DNA of 64,000 nt from Sphaerolaimus hirsutus (GCA_964036195.1 OZ038458.1:10553832-10617831); one strand, 5' to 3'; shown: positions 12,501-24,764, counted from the first letter of the stretch. Numbers and translations: made by a program. The notes: generated by a model not told the origin, from the sequence alone.

Positions 12501-15500
12501 CAAGTGCTGAAACAAGAATACCTGTCATGTGAGAAGAAAGTGCGCGCTTGCGCGCAAAATTTGTTAAAATTGCTTATGAAATCGCCTTCTAATAGTGCCA
12601 TTCCTGGCTTATTTGAAGTCAGGCCCAGGGAGTATAGAATATCGAAAATATCGAAAAAATGGTTGATATCGATATTCGATATTTTTTCAAAATTTTCGAT
12701 ATCGATATTCGATACGATATATCGTCCCAACCCTATGCAGAATCCTGCCATAATTGAATGAATAAAATCATTAATTATTATATAGTGAAAACGAAATAAT
12801 ATGATGAAAAACTGTAATTTTTGGTTAATTATTCAGATGGGTTATGGTAGGTTTAAATACTAAGTGTGATGTCCGCCGAGTATATAAAAACTACAGTTAT
12901 TATTATCCTCAGTATCATAGTACACAAATTTTAACTTTTCTCGATTTATCTTATCAGCTTTCCTCAACAACAGCTAAATAGCAGACTTTCAGTTTCGAGT
13001 TAGCTACGTAGTTAGAGCTGGTTAACTCGCAAGTACAACACTCCATTTCTAACTGTATTTACGTATTTGTTGCAGTTGTTGAACGGGGGCGGACCGGACG
13101 CTTCCATTGGTTTGTCTGAGCGCGCGCTGAAAGGCAACTTGGATACGTCAAAGCAGTTTTTCGGCTCCAAGAAAGGGCACCCCGATCTGCCGGCTCCCAA
13201 CAAACTCAGTCTGCCCATGAGCGTGCTCAACTTTCCCCTGCATCTGATGGACATGCCGCTTAGTAAGGTATGCCGGTGGTCGTTGACTTTTTATGCTTTC
13301 CATTTTCGAATGTATTTGATGGCCTGTTAGATGCGATAAGGATAGAGAGTTCAAACGGGATCCCGATCCCGAATTCCTGAAAATTTCGGGATTTGGAAGT
13401 CCCGGTCCCGAAACTGCAACCACGATGCCGAAACTCAAATCCAGATGCCTAAACCCCAATTTCGATCCCGAAATCCCAATCCCGAAAAGTCAATTTCGTT
13501 TGAACCCTATATGGATAGGAGTTGATTTTTTTATAGGAAAAATGCGAAACGTATTTATCCTTCCAACGCTGGCTATCCACCCAATCATCGGCTCAGTATT
13601 CATTTTTATGCTAAATACAGTACAGGCACCTAGGGTTCAAACGGGATTGACTTTTCGGGATCGGGATTGTTTTTTTGAGATTTCGGGATCGGCATCGGGA
13701 TTGGCCGGGATTGGGGTCACGTGATCGGGATCGGCATTTTTTCGGGATCGGGATTGGGGTTGTTGGATAGAGATTTTTGCCAATGTTTTGGCATCCACAG
13801 TTGTTCATAAAGGTCTAAAAACACTGTTGGATGCCAGAAACGTGGCATCAAATGATCGCTGGGGGTTTGCGTTCACATGTTTGCATGCAAAACGTCGTTT
13901 TTTCACTTTTGATAATTTCCACTAATTTTTCCGGGATCGGGATCCCGGACTTTGGAGTTTCTCGGGATCGGGATTTGAAAAGTTTCGGGATCGGGATCGG
14001 GACTGCAAAATCCCGGAATTTCACGGGATCCGGGATCGAGATCGGGATCCCGTTTGAACCCTACAGGCACCTACCCATCCCGCAGATGATGCTGCCATTC
14101 TCCCGGCTGAACGCACTACCGCAGTTTTTCGGCCAGGGCGGCGTCACAACCAGCGTATTTCCAAATGCCGCGCTGCCGCAGGCGTCGCCGTTGGACGCCG
14201 TATTGGCTGCAGGAAGTGCGCAGAGTCTTGGTGCCGGTGCACCGGCTTTGGGCAAGAAACGGAGAAGGAAGAGGTCTGAGTCTGGATGTCATCCCGAAGA
14301 TCATGTCAGTTTTTTTGCATTTTTTTGGTTCCTATTGGATGATTACACTCTGGAACAAACACGCAAAATTGATGTTTTACGTCAATTTTGAATTTTTTAA
14401 ATTGCTTTTTTGTTATGTTTCACGGTATCTGTGATAAATGAAGTAGTGAATAGGGTGTTAAATGGCAGTGATTTCAATGTTTATTAGATAACACTACATC
14501 ACCTGTAGTTTTCAAGCGGCATTTTTCTAAAAAATAGGCGATTAAAAAAAATCGTATTTTATAAAACTACAAGTTTTAATTCAAGGGGTTTAAAAAAGTT
14601 ATTTTTTCATACCCTTAAACCTAGATACGGTATTTCATGTGAGATCCATATGATTTATCGTCCAAACCATATAAATAGAATTCGTTGTAATGATTGAGTC
14701 GGGTTCTATAATAGATATTCAGTTTTGTTGAAGCTTGTACAAGTGCAAAGGGATATCGGCGCAACATTCCCCTCCACGCAGGTTTGTCGGGCAGCTGAAG
14801 CGCTCACACCCGACCTTCCGTTCAATCTGAACAGTTTCTCGCTGCCGTATTCGTTTATCAACAACCCGCTGGGCTTCTTCAATCTTCCATTGTCCTACAT
14901 TAATCTCCCCTATGGCTCCTTCAATATGCCCATTGGACATCTGAATTTGCCATTCGGTTTCAACAACTTGCCGTTCTTCGAAATGATGCAAACGTTCGGC
15001 GTGCCGCCCGTGTTGAGGAGTGCCGATGTGCGTCGATGGCGGCCCGCAAAACTAGTTGACAAATGTGTGTCAGTGTCAACTCAGATTTTGTCTTTGCGTG
15101 TCGCAGAGCGATCTCCAAATGCACATACGGGAGTTTTGAAGAATAAATATTTTGACAAGTGCATTGGAAGATGTCTCTGCGGCACGTGAAGCCAAAATCT
15201 GAGTTGACAGTTGACACAGACTAGTTGACACACATGTCAACTAGTGTGTGGGCCGCCGAAATGTTGGTCTTTGACAATCTATGCTCGTACACAAATTTTC
15301 AGCTTTTTTCTGCCGTTCAGACTGAAGTACCGCTCGTCCATCCGAATAAGGTGGATGTTGTGGAAGAAGAAGTCTCGCCACTTTCCGGCCATGAGCTCGT
15401 ACCATCCGATTGTTTCTATGAGGAGCCGGAAGTTCCCGTTAACGAGGTCGTTTTCCCTTTTGGAGCCTGTACCCGCAAAAATTATGTTTCAAACGCGTTT

Positions 15501-18500
15501 GGGTTCTGTGCTCGCCATAGCGCAGTAGATATTTTCAAAAATATAAATCTCTCATAACAGAAAATATAATCTCTGTTTTTGCGGCCGCGTCGTTTTAACG
15601 GCAGGCCTGTTCTACCCATTAGCTAGTGTTTACGGTTTGTCCTACTGGCTGTTCCCTCTGCTCCAGGCGTCTTGTAGATTATAACTCCTTCGGATGTCCA
15701 GATAGGTATAGTCGGCAGACATGATATTATACAGGTTTGGTCCACTTATGTTTCGCTTCGCTGAGCGTCAATGAAATTCAACATCTTACTGAACAGTGAA
15801 GTGCGATACATCTTAAATACGGTAGAAAAACGGTGCACAGTGGGTCGTAAATATGTCAATATGTATAGTCGACAGACATATCTTTCTACAAAATTGGAAA
15901 GTTATATTTTGTTCTTGTAGAGCGAACGAGAAAGGAATTTAGTAAAAAAGAAAATATATAGATAGTAAGAAGGAAAATAAAAATGTGCAGTTCTTTACGC
16001 ACTCGTTTACTCCAATTTTTGTGCCGATAGGTGCTGCAAATTTTTGATTATACGTTTACGTACGTTTAATCTAATTCATATTTAGAAAAGTTACACGCTA
16101 TCGATTCATTTTTACGAAAACTTGTTACGTTAAAAATTTTGAATTCAGAAAACGTTCCCGCTTTGTATTTATTCAGATCCAGACGACGCTTGGATGGCAT
16201 CATGCCAAAAAACTCAACCACACTTTGACGGGGGTTTGAATTGTGCGGGCACAATTGAATAGTTTCATTCCGTATATGCGTTAGCACGAGTCACCAAAAC
16301 AGAGTTCTACGGGTTGGATACAGCGTGCATGATATGACATGCAACTCATTGTATAGTATCATGTCTGCCGAGTATAGCAGATAGTTCCTTCGGAGGGATA
16401 GATAAATAGCTGACAAATTGTATGGGGGTTCCCGGGGTTTAATAAAATTGTGTTTCATTACCCCCTGCTCTGAACCGCCCCCCTACTAGACCCCAGCTGT
16501 AACCACAATGACTATGTTTCGTCAAACTTTTTCACCCTCCCGAAACGTATTTTTTTGTCATCCAGAACCGAACATTTTGAAATTGCCAACCCTAATGCGC
16601 GTTTTTCAACTTTCGCAGAGCGCTCAGGCGGCGGTGGCGGCGGACTCTGCAGTTTTGACCGAGCTGCTCGATTCGATCGAGAAGGCGCGCCTTGCGTCCG
16701 ACAAATCGGATCTCGAAGTGAAACAGCCGTCCGACGTGGTCGGATTGACTGATTCGTTGATCGCCGGCGCCGTCAGTGCGGGTGTTAAAAAGAAAGCAGG
16801 CGCTGATGATATGGAAGTTAGGCAGGAGCTGAGGAGTGCCACTGATTCCTTGAATAGGTTTGAAGCTTTGCACTGCATTTTGGGGCGTTTTTCTGCGTTT
16901 TTTTGCTGGCTTTTTGACTTTTGGCAGAAATTACAAATGCTATTTATTCCATTGCTCTACAGCCATTATGTGGCTTTATTAAACATCACGAAGTACTCTT
17001 GACCTTTAAATTTAAGAGACGGGATTAAAAACGTTTTTAATCCCTCTAGTCCTGAACGATTTACATCGAATGTGTCCGTATTTTGATTAATTGTCGCGTG
17101 AAAGGTGTTTTACCACTGTCCCGCATAGTGAGACCAATATAATATCGGGAGAAATTTTTTCCAAATATGAAAATGACAGACTGAGATGAAATATGACACA
17201 CTTCATTGTTAACTGAAACGGAATTAAAGAACGTGGCAATTTTTGGGGATTGGCGTCCAACACTTTTGCTCAACTTTCAGATTCTCCGCGTCCGTGCCCG
17301 AGTTGGGCGGCTTGTTCGGCACGCCGAACGCCCTCTTCACCACGCCGTTTTCTTTGTTCAACCTGCCGATCGGCTTCTTGGACGAACCGTTGGCGTTCAT
17401 GAACATGCCCTTCAGTCACTTCAATCTGCCGCTGGCTCACATGACGCTGCCGTTCAATGGATTCGCGCTGCCCACATTCGATATTGTGGAGCCCGAAATT
17501 CATCAGACGGTTTGATATTTGGGTGCCTTGTTATTTTGTTGGATGTTTACAGGGAGGCGAGCTCGTTGGTTGCTGTCAATGAACCTTAGCCTTCAGTCAT
17601 GTTAACCTACTAGTCATGTCGCCCTACCGGACATATACATGTATTTTACGGTTTTTTATCACGGCAGTCTGATTTGCAGCAGCGGTTTTACCTGATAAGT
17701 AGAATACATAGTTCGGGCCGCAGTGCGCGTGCAATCACATTGTTTTTGTCACACTCACTCTTAATTTACTGCACTCTAAGAAAACTAGAAAAATCCGTAA
17801 ATCAGTTGCTACGCATTTGGGTTTTTCAGTTGTTCTTTGAGCGGTGACATCAAAATAGCGAAAAAGAAGAGTGCACATGTACCGTGGCCTGTGCTATATA
17901 CCCTAAATATCGTGTGACCCGGCTGCCACTAATCCCCCGTGACGTATACTAATCCCCTAAAATACATAACTGGCGGGTCTACATAGGGTTGGAAAAAAAC
18001 GTTTTTTTTTAACTCGATGTTTTTTTTATAAATAAAAACGTTTTTTTTTTTAAAAGCTCCCAGATATGACCTTGTGTCAACATATATAGGTATATCAGAC
18101 AGTGGCAATACTCTGTGATGTTATATATGACCATATAATGTCTGTGGAGCCATGGGATAGCATTATAAGTGGTGATTTGTGTCAAAAATATCCATTTTTC
18201 GTCGACATATTGTTCGTATATCGCCTTATAGTCGAATGTTTGTGACTTCAGGTAAAGTTTGGCACGGAATAGTGATAAAACAAGGTTATAAAAGGAGGTT
18301 GTTACTTTGGGACTGAAGTTACACACTGTGGAGGTACATGGAAGCACATTACCTCAATATTATATACTACAGCAACATATGACGGCTTATTAACCCATGG
18401 TAGCACATAGAAATGGATACTTTGTTACTAAAAATGCCACAAAACCAATGAAAACAACTATCAATGTCAATTTGTGTGTGAAATTGCGCGCTTGCGCGCA

Positions 18501-19073
18501 AAAATTTGGCAAAATACCTAGTGCTTAGCTCTAAACATTTCGGCCGATGTTTTTTTAAAAAAAAAACATTTCGGACGTCATGTTTTTTTTTAAAAAACAC
18601 GTTTTTTAAAATAAAAAACGTTTTAAAAAAAACATCGGCCAACCCTAGGTCTACATGACTGGGAGGCCTACGTCCGTGTCGATGTGGTTTTATGTTTGTC
18701 AAACATGACTTGACTAAAATAACTTGAAAAATGCTTTGGTTTGGGAACTTATACACACCGAAAATTCGAAAGTTTCCGTATTCAGGTGGAGACGGCCACC
18801 GTGGAGTTGGCCGACATCCCGCCCAGTCTGCTGGAGCTGCTGAACCCAGAGGACGTGCTCAAGACCTACGTGAACATGCCCATGTCGGAGCTGAACCTGC
18901 CGCTGGCCATCTTGGACATGCCGTTCACCGTTTTCGATTTGCCCTTCGCCTTCATGAACCTGCCGATGAGCCACTTCAACAACCCATTCACCAATTTGCA
19001 TTTGCCCTTCGAAATCAGCTCCCTGCCCTTAGCCGACTTGGCTCTGCCTTTTGCCGCGTTTATGCAATATTAG
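9583..19073 (+). CDS. Unrecognised secreted protein with about 30 proline-centred heptapeptide repeats
   Basis: I do not recognise this family. Exons: 9583-9663, 10977-11181, 11613-12026, 13076-13267, 14086-14304, 14782-15027, 15321-15446, 16619-16857, 17281-17509, 18786-19073 (TAG), about 740 residues. Exon 1 encodes a signal peptide (core VRLCVALSIVAMTVQ). The rest is dominated by a 7-residue unit, [FLMI][ND][LMN]P[FLIM]x[x], for example FNLPLSY INLPYGS and MNMPFSH FNLPLAH; runs of 8, 7 and 9 units lie in exons 6, 9 and 10, with single units in exons 2-5. Exon 5 ends with KKRRRKRS, a furin-like site. Exon 7 (15321-15446) is acidic and exon 8 (16619-16857) is predicted helical, with no repeats. 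Phases agree everywhere except exon 3 to exon 4 (1 against 0), so a small exon or another donor is missing there. No membrane span or enzyme motif was seen. Confidence 0.75.
9758..10181. mobile_element. Family E hAT-like element
   Basis: Begins CAGGGCCGTATCCAGG, ends ATACGTCCCTG, with the 8-bp duplication TACGCGCG (9750-9757 and 10182-10189). It has GCGCGCAAGCGCGCA at 9873 and GGCGCCAGCGCCATGG words. It is inserted in the CGCACAAACGCCC-type foldback remnant spanning about 9746-10675. Confidence 0.9.
10182..10675. mobile_element. Degenerate foldback element with CCCGGCACGCACA units
   Basis: Right part of a copy related to 1401-1805: units CCCGGCACGCACA near 10210-10240 and inverted relatives near 10630-10660. 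Between them 10430-10610 holds imperfect tandem GTATGAAAACTGTC units. Confidence 0.5.
10688..10955. repeat. Remnants of TAGGGTGTCAAA and GGGATC word elements
   Basis: TAGGGTGTCAAAAA at 10693 followed by GGAAAAC words, then a GGGATCGGGATT array (10808-10910). No intact ends were found. Confidence 0.5.
12040..12735. mobile_element. Family C hAT-like element with GATATCGATATTC arms
   Basis: It begins TAGGGTTGGGACGATA and ends TATCGTCCCAACCCTA, with the perfect 8-bp duplication TGCAGAAT (12032-12039 and 12736-12743). The arms are GATATCGATATTC words; the core has GCGCGCTTGCGCGCAAAA. The decayed gene copy at 24240-24300 shows the uninterrupted site. Confidence 0.93.
13347..13510. mobile_element. 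Short family D element with GGGATC words
   Basis: Bounded by GAGTTCAAACGGGATCCC and CGTTTGAACCCTAT, with ATCCCGA words between. No confirmed target duplication. In intron 4 of the heptapeptide gene. Confidence 0.7.
13631..14063. mobile_element. Family D hAT-like element with GGGATCGGGATT array
   Basis: It begins TAGGGTTCAAACGGGATT and ends CCCGTTTGAACCCTA, with the 8-bp duplication CAGGCACC (13623-13630 and 14064-14071). It ends 22 bp before the exon 5 acceptor of the heptapeptide gene. Confidence 0.92.
15041..15254. mobile_element. Family B MITE
   Basis: Inverted ends GGCGGCCCGCAAAACTAGTT and AACTAGTGTGTGGGCCGCC. It fills most of the 293-bp intron between exons 6 and 7 of the heptapeptide gene. 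Confidence 0.7.
17984..18647. mobile_element. Family H hAT-like element with TTTAAAAACG arms
   Basis: It begins TAGGGTTGGAAAAAAACG and ends CATCGGCCAACCCTA, with the perfect 8-bp duplication GGTCTACA (17976-17983 and 18648-18655). It contains GCGCGCTTGCGCGCAAAAAT. It is a near-identical inverted copy of 43728-44389. Confidence 0.93.
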
Positions 19074-19217
19074 CGGGTGTGCGTCATTAAGACAAAAGCG
19101 CTTTAAGACAACAGTAGCTTTAATAGAACAAAAATGCTCAATGAGACAAAAGTTCTGGGTCATGTCATGTTCCAATGAGAAAAATATAAATAGACGATAA
19201 TTATGATAAAAAATGTA

Positions 19218-19223
19218 AATAAA
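19218..19223 (+). promoter_or_regulatory. Likely polyadenylation signal of the heptapeptide gene
   Basis: AATAAA 145 bp after the TAG. The AT-rich 3' region to about 20490 holds no further gene; 19115-19390 contains an imperfect foldback around TTAAGACAA and GTAGCTTTAAT. Confidence 0.5.
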
Positions 19224-20497
19224 TTTTGTAAAATTTTGGTGATGCAGTTAGGCTGAAAGTATAGTAGTTAAAGTAGAATTGACACAATTAACTTTCACAT
19301 AAACTTAACTATCTTCAAACACTATAGCGTTTTTGTAGCATTAAAGCTACTGTTGTCTTAAATTGCTTTTGTCTTAATGGGATACCCCCATATTAGCTAC
19401 CCTGTGTCATTTTGCGTTCAGTTTGTTGATACCTTACCTTCAGTTTTGTGCAAACTATCTAAAATGTTTTCGGGTTAATTGCTTATCTCATTTCGGGTTT
19501 TTGTGTTTTCGACATTGCGGGTATTTTATGAAGATACATAGTGGTAGATTGGAGCTGGATTTTCTAGAATTTTTTGTAAAGTATATGTACTGACTTTTGC
19601 CCTGTTCACTTTACTTGACCTTGTTGTAAATATATGTCTTTTCATATTTGATCTGCTTTTTGAATATGCATTTACACATTGCGGGTTGTCTCGTTATACA
19701 ACTTAGTTGTGCACTTGCCATAGTATAGTGAGGTATGTATCCACAAGTGCCTGTATAATATTCCTGGGTTTTTTTCTGTATCAAACATTGTAAATACTAC
19801 GTAAAGTTCTTTTTGGTGAAGACAAACTGTGATTGTTTCGCGGAAGGTGGTTGTTGCAAAATCAATTTGAATAATTTTACCCATTCCATGATTCTCACAG
19901 AAGAATTGTACAGGGTGCGGGATTGGACACCGAACCCCGAAAGTTTATTTTTTCCGTACCTAAAAATGCTGTTTATATCGCTTATAAAGGTCATCGCGTC
20001 CTAATGCCTGCGATTTGTTGTTATTTTTGTTTTTATTGGCCTTACACATAAGTTTTAAGCCGAAATTTCAAAAATTTGGAAAACTAAAATTAGCTGTCAA
20101 CTAATCTTGATGGAGAGAAAAAATAACTTGGGTATCGCGGTAAAAAGTAACTCCAGGCTGATTCATGAGTTTGAACAATTTCGCTCTAATACTAGTGTGT
20201 TTAGGCACATTTGTTAACTGTTTAGGTAAAAACAGCAAAAGTGTTCGACAAATTTTCTGCCGTACACTAGTGTGCGGAGTCGCTTTATTGCACCGGCTGT
20301 CTAAATAGTTTGTGTACGTAGTTGGTTTTGTGTAGTTTTATTTAAATTTTATGAATATTTATTTGCGTATAAATGTTTAGCGTCTCGAGTGCTGTCTTGC
20401 AAAATATCTTCAGTGTTCGGTACTGAGTGCCGAAGCGCTTTGAGATGAGCGTTATTACCGCTGGTGATATGGTCTTGTCATGCGTTGCTGTTGTGAC

Positions 20498-21181
20498 TAG
20501 GGTGTCAAAAAAATTTTTACGGAAAACGGAAACGGAAAAAAATTTTCAGCGGCCGGAAAACGGAACGGAAAACAGAAAAAAATTTACACTTGGCGGAAAA
20601 CGGCAACGGAAACTGAAAAAAATTTCAGCGGCTGGAAAACGGAAAAAGAGGCCAGAAAAACGGAAACGGAAAAATCAAATTTGCACGGAAATGGAAAAAC
20701 TTGCTGAAATTTTGCCAGAAAACAGATAAAATTTGCTAAAATTTTGCTGGAAGTGGAAAAAATTTGCAGTAATTTTGCTGGAAACAGAATTTTTTTTACA
20801 TCATTGACAATCTGCATGAATTTTTACCAGTTTGGCTGATCAGAAAACAGAAAGTTGAGCCAGAAAAAGGTAAAATGAGGCGGAAAAATGAAAAATTGAG
20901 TCGGAAAATGGAAAAAAGGCGGAAAAACTGGAAATTGAGGCGGAAAACGGGAAAAAAACAGAAAAACTGAAAATTTAACCGGAAAATAAAAAAAAGCTGG
21001 AAAAACTGAAAATTTAGCCGGAACACCGAAAATGAGCCGGAAAAACGGAAACGGAATAAAAAGTTGCCGGAAAACAGAAAGGAAAATGGAAAAAAAATTT
21101 CAGCAGCCGGAAAACGGAACGGAAAACGGAAAAAATTTGCCTGCGGAAAACGGAAATGGAAAACGGAAATTTGACACCCTA
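20498..21181. mobile_element. Family K hAT-like element with CGGAAAAC arms
   Basis: It begins TAGGGTGTCAAA and ends TTTGACACCCTA, with the perfect 8-bp duplication GTTGTGAC (20490-20497 and 21182-21189). Almost the whole length is GGAAAACGGAAAC words with no inversion in the middle. Confidence 0.93.
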
Positions 21182-21997
21182 GTTGTGACCTTCCGAAGCT
21201 CCAAAAACAGTGGTTTTCTCATCACAAATCTGTTTACCTATGCGTGTTCAGGGACCATACAAAGACCCTGTAAGATGCAGTGAAATTGTAAACAGTAATG
21301 TAAAATGTCAAATTGTAATTTTTATTGTGCATTTGGCATTTTTCGTATAATTTTTATTTACTGTTTACATGTGACATGAAATTTCGCGGGGATAGAGATT
21401 ACCATCAGATTATTCGGAGCACATGAATTTTTAGTTTTTGTTCCATACTGGGGATTAGTGAATTTGGACAACCCCGGGTAGGGCGCGAAACTCGAGTTCG
21501 AATTTTTTACAAACTCGAGTTCGAGTCACAACCCCAAAATCTTTCCGGTAGAGTCGGCGAGTCGAGTCAGGCAAGTCTGGAAAGTCGAGTCGAGTCGGGC
21601 AAAAAGGTATAAGGAAAGTGGAATGACCCTCTCATAAATTTTAGGTATAATACTGGTTTCTCTACCAATGTCTTCACACATACTTAATGAAGTCTAAATG
21701 CCAACGGTTCATTTTAATATAAAAAGAAAACAAAAATAAAACTTCCATGTTCACTTTCTTGATGTTACCACAAATAAAGTTGCAAAAAGAAAACCAGCAT
21801 AGCTACGGAAATACAACATCTTTTAACGATCTGGTTTTTATAATAAAAAGGAAATTTTTTATAGAAAAACCATTGAAAAATGTCATCCTTAAACCACCCG
21901 GATATTACCTGTAAAGCCAATGTCAGGTAGTGATTGGAAAGCAACTTCCCTTGTCAGAAACAAGTGTTGTTTATATTCACAAAAGATGAGGGAACTT

Positions 21998-22393
21998 ACC
22001 GTATTTACTCAAATAATTCCCCTGGGGAATTATTTTTTCGTCAGATATATTTGAGGGGGGAACTATTCGAGGGGGAATTATTATTCTGTCACAATTTTCA
22101 ATATATCTATCACACTACATACACATTTTGTCCTTGTCGCTAGTGCTAGTGTACATTCCATTGCATCTTTGCTCACTGGATGTGCAACATTTGAAGTCTA
22201 TGGATCAAACCAGACACAGATCGTTTGTTTGGTTGACTTCATCGATAGTTTTTGAAGGATATCTTTGTTCTATCATTGGGGAGGGGGGAATTATTCAAGT
22301 GGGGGAATTATTTTTTCCTCAATTGTCTAACAGGGGGAAACTATTCGAGGGGGATTATTCAAGTGGGGGGAATTAATTGAGTAAATACAGTAC
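21998..22393. mobile_element. Family G MITE
   Basis: Ends ACCGTATTTACTCAAATAAT and ATTGAGTAAATACAGT, with GGGGGAATTATT words next to each end. Confidence 0.7.
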
Positions 22394-22861
22394 TTATCAT
22401 ATGAATATGATCAGCTACAACCAGGGATTTATCCAGTATTGTTGAATGGGAGTGTCTGTTCAGCCTCTGTAATGGTGAATGAATTGTGGGTGCTCGTTTA
22501 CCACACACAAATTTTACCTACACAAACGGACTCATTCCATTACACTGACCCCATCATAGGCGCCACAACATGGCACAATTGGCAGTAAGAAACTTGAGTT
22601 TTAACATCATTCAATACATATGGCAACCCAATCAATGATATATCATTCATGTGTTGTGGAAACGCACACTTGTGCGCAAATTTTTTGAAAAATATGTCAA
22701 AAAATTCATACAAAAATTGATTTTTTTCCACAATTCTATGGGACTCGAAATTTGGCAAAATTTCGAGTCGAGTTAGGCAAAACCCTAGAGTCTTGAGTCA
22801 GGGCAATATTTTTTCAGGGGAGTCGAGTCGGTACCCAATTGCCGGGTACCCGAGTCATGAG

Positions 22862-23211
22862 TAGGGATATCCGATTTTTTTTAACCGTTTATTTTTTAAA
22901 ACAGGCATCGAAACCGGTTTTACGGTTTTTTCGAAATTTCGAAATCGAAACAAAAGGCAATATACGTAACAAGTCGAGAAACAATGGATATTTTTGACAG
23001 AAATCACCACTTATAATGCTATCCCATGGCTCCACAGCCATTCTGTGGCTATATTTAACATCACAAAGTACTGGCAATTGTTTGATATACCTGTATATGT
23101 TGACCCATAACCATATCTGGGAGCTTTAATAAAAAAACGTTTTAAATTTAAAAAAACGTTTTTTTAATAAAAAAAGCAGGATCGTTAAAAAACGTTTTTT
23201 GGCCATCCCTA
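22862..23211. mobile_element. Family H hAT-like element, short form
   Basis: Begins TAGGGATATCCGA, ends GGCCATCCCTA; flanks GTCATGAG and GTCACGAG match at 7 of 8 bases. Relative of 27786-28430. Confidence 0.8.
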
Positions 23212-23329
23212 GTCACGAGTGGAGTCGAGTCGAGTTCGAGCTCTACCTCCGGGGGTTCAACTCCTCGAAATACCCCCGGAGGTGATTGTTTCAGAGTAAG
23301 AATTTTGAGGGAAAATTGGGGAGACATTT

Positions 23330-23515
23330 CTCAGAAATACTCACCTTTACGTTTTCCAGGGGAAAAGTACGTTTACTCCATTTACTCATGAGTAAAAGAA
23401 AAAAAATTACTTTAAGTTTTCTGTACTCAGAGTGAGTAAAAATAAATAATTTACGTTTACTTATACTTTAAAAAATGTTTGGTACTTTTAACAACTGTAA
23501 CTTTTATCAACTGAA
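23330..23515. mobile_element. Partial family F MITE
   Basis: TTTACTCATGAGTAAAAG and GTAAAAATAAATAATTTACG words and a right end like TTTTAACAACTG, as in 52495-53032. The left end was not found. Confidence 0.5.
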
Positions 23516-23526
23516 AAAATTACCAT

Positions 23527-24735
23527 CTGTTTGTTTCTGAGAGTAGCCGGAAGTTTTTGTTAGCGGCGATATCGTTCCATTTTTAGGGTCTGTACCCGCA
23601 ATAATTATGTTTCAACCTGGCTTGGGTTCTGTTTTCGCTATGGTGCGGCAGTTATTTTCGAAAATATAAATCACTCTAAAAGAAAATATAATATCAAGTT
23701 TTTGTTGCTCGTCGTGTTAACGGCCGGCTTGTTGTAGCCGCTGCGGTTTATTGTTTACCTTGCCTTCTGTTCCCTTTGACTGAGGGGTCTCGTAGATGGG
23801 GGTGCCCCCTGGTGTTCAATGTATATGTTTTTCTGTACACCTGACCCCCTGCCAGACCCCTGCTGTACCCATAGTGATCATGTTTCAGTCAATCTGTTTA
23901 ATTCCCCCCTTTGGCGAAGTCATAAATGTATAAACCACTATACAAGCATAGAAAGTTGTTATGCTTATCACTTTTTAACTTCTCGTTGTCATCCCTGAGT
24001 GATGGGTATTTTAATTTTTGCAGAGCGCCCAGGCGGCCATGGCGGCGGACACGTCTGTGGTGACCGAGCTGCTCGATTCCATCGAGGGGGGCGTCTTGCG
24101 TCCGACAAATGGAGAAGTTGAAACAGCCGTCCGAAGTGGTCGGTTTGATCGATTCGTTGGTCTCCGCCGAGCCAGTTCAACGACCCATTCACCATCTACA
24201 TTTGCCGTCCGACGGGTCTGCCTTTTGCTGCGTTTTTGCATTAGATATACTGGGTGGACCGCAAAGTATGTGCAGAATCTCACCATAATCTAATGAATAA
24301 AATCTTGATAAATTTCGTAATAATTTATTCCATAGTAAAATCAAAATATTTTGATGGAAAAATGTAAATTTTTGGTTCATTTTTCAGATGCGTTATGGTA
24401 GGTTTTCATAATAAGTGTGATGTTCGCCGAGTATGCGTTATTTATAACTTTCAGTTTGTAATACCTTGGCAGCTTTTTGTGCCAATCACTCTGGCTGGAT
24501 GTCTATCCCATTTCGGGTTTAGGTGTTTTGTGCATTACGGGTATTTTATGAAGATCATAGTGGTTGATTGTGTTGTACATAATCGAATTTTTAGTAAAAC
24601 ATGTGCTGACTTTTGCGTTGTTCACTTTGCAATGACTTTGTGTTCGGTAAATAGTACCTAAGTGCCGAGACGCCCTGAGATATGCGTTATTACTGTTGAT
24701 GATATCGTTTTCTCACGCGGTGCTGTTCTGGCATT
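23527..24735 (+). pseudogene. Decayed, rearranged copy of the heptapeptide-repeat gene
   Basis: Blocks match the intact gene in mixed order: 23527-23760 matches exon 7 and its donor side (15405-15620); 23860-23990 the following intron; 24024-24160 exon 8 (AGCGCCCAGGCGGCCATGG against AGCGCTCAGGCGGCGGTGG) with an early frameshift; 24175-24243 the end of exon 10; 24243-24430 the end of exon 3 plus its intron (12006-12890, without the family C insertion); and 24440-24735 the 3' flank (19420-20490). The exon 8 frame is lost after about 30 codons, so it cannot make the same product. The exon 3 block lying after the exon 10 block shows rearrangement, not simple duplication. Confidence 0.75.
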
Positions 24736-24764
24736 ACAATGTCAGATTATCCGATGGCTATGTG

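Larger units (their letters stand above)
21479..23245. mobile_element. Element with GAGTCGAGT arms, host to two younger insertions
   Basis: Left end TAGGGCGCGAAACTCGAG, right end TTCGAGCTCTA. Flanking ACCCCGGG and CCTCCGGG match at 6 of 8 bases. The arms use GAGTCGAGT words. It is broken by a family G element (21998-22393) and a family H element (22862-23211). Confidence 0.65.
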
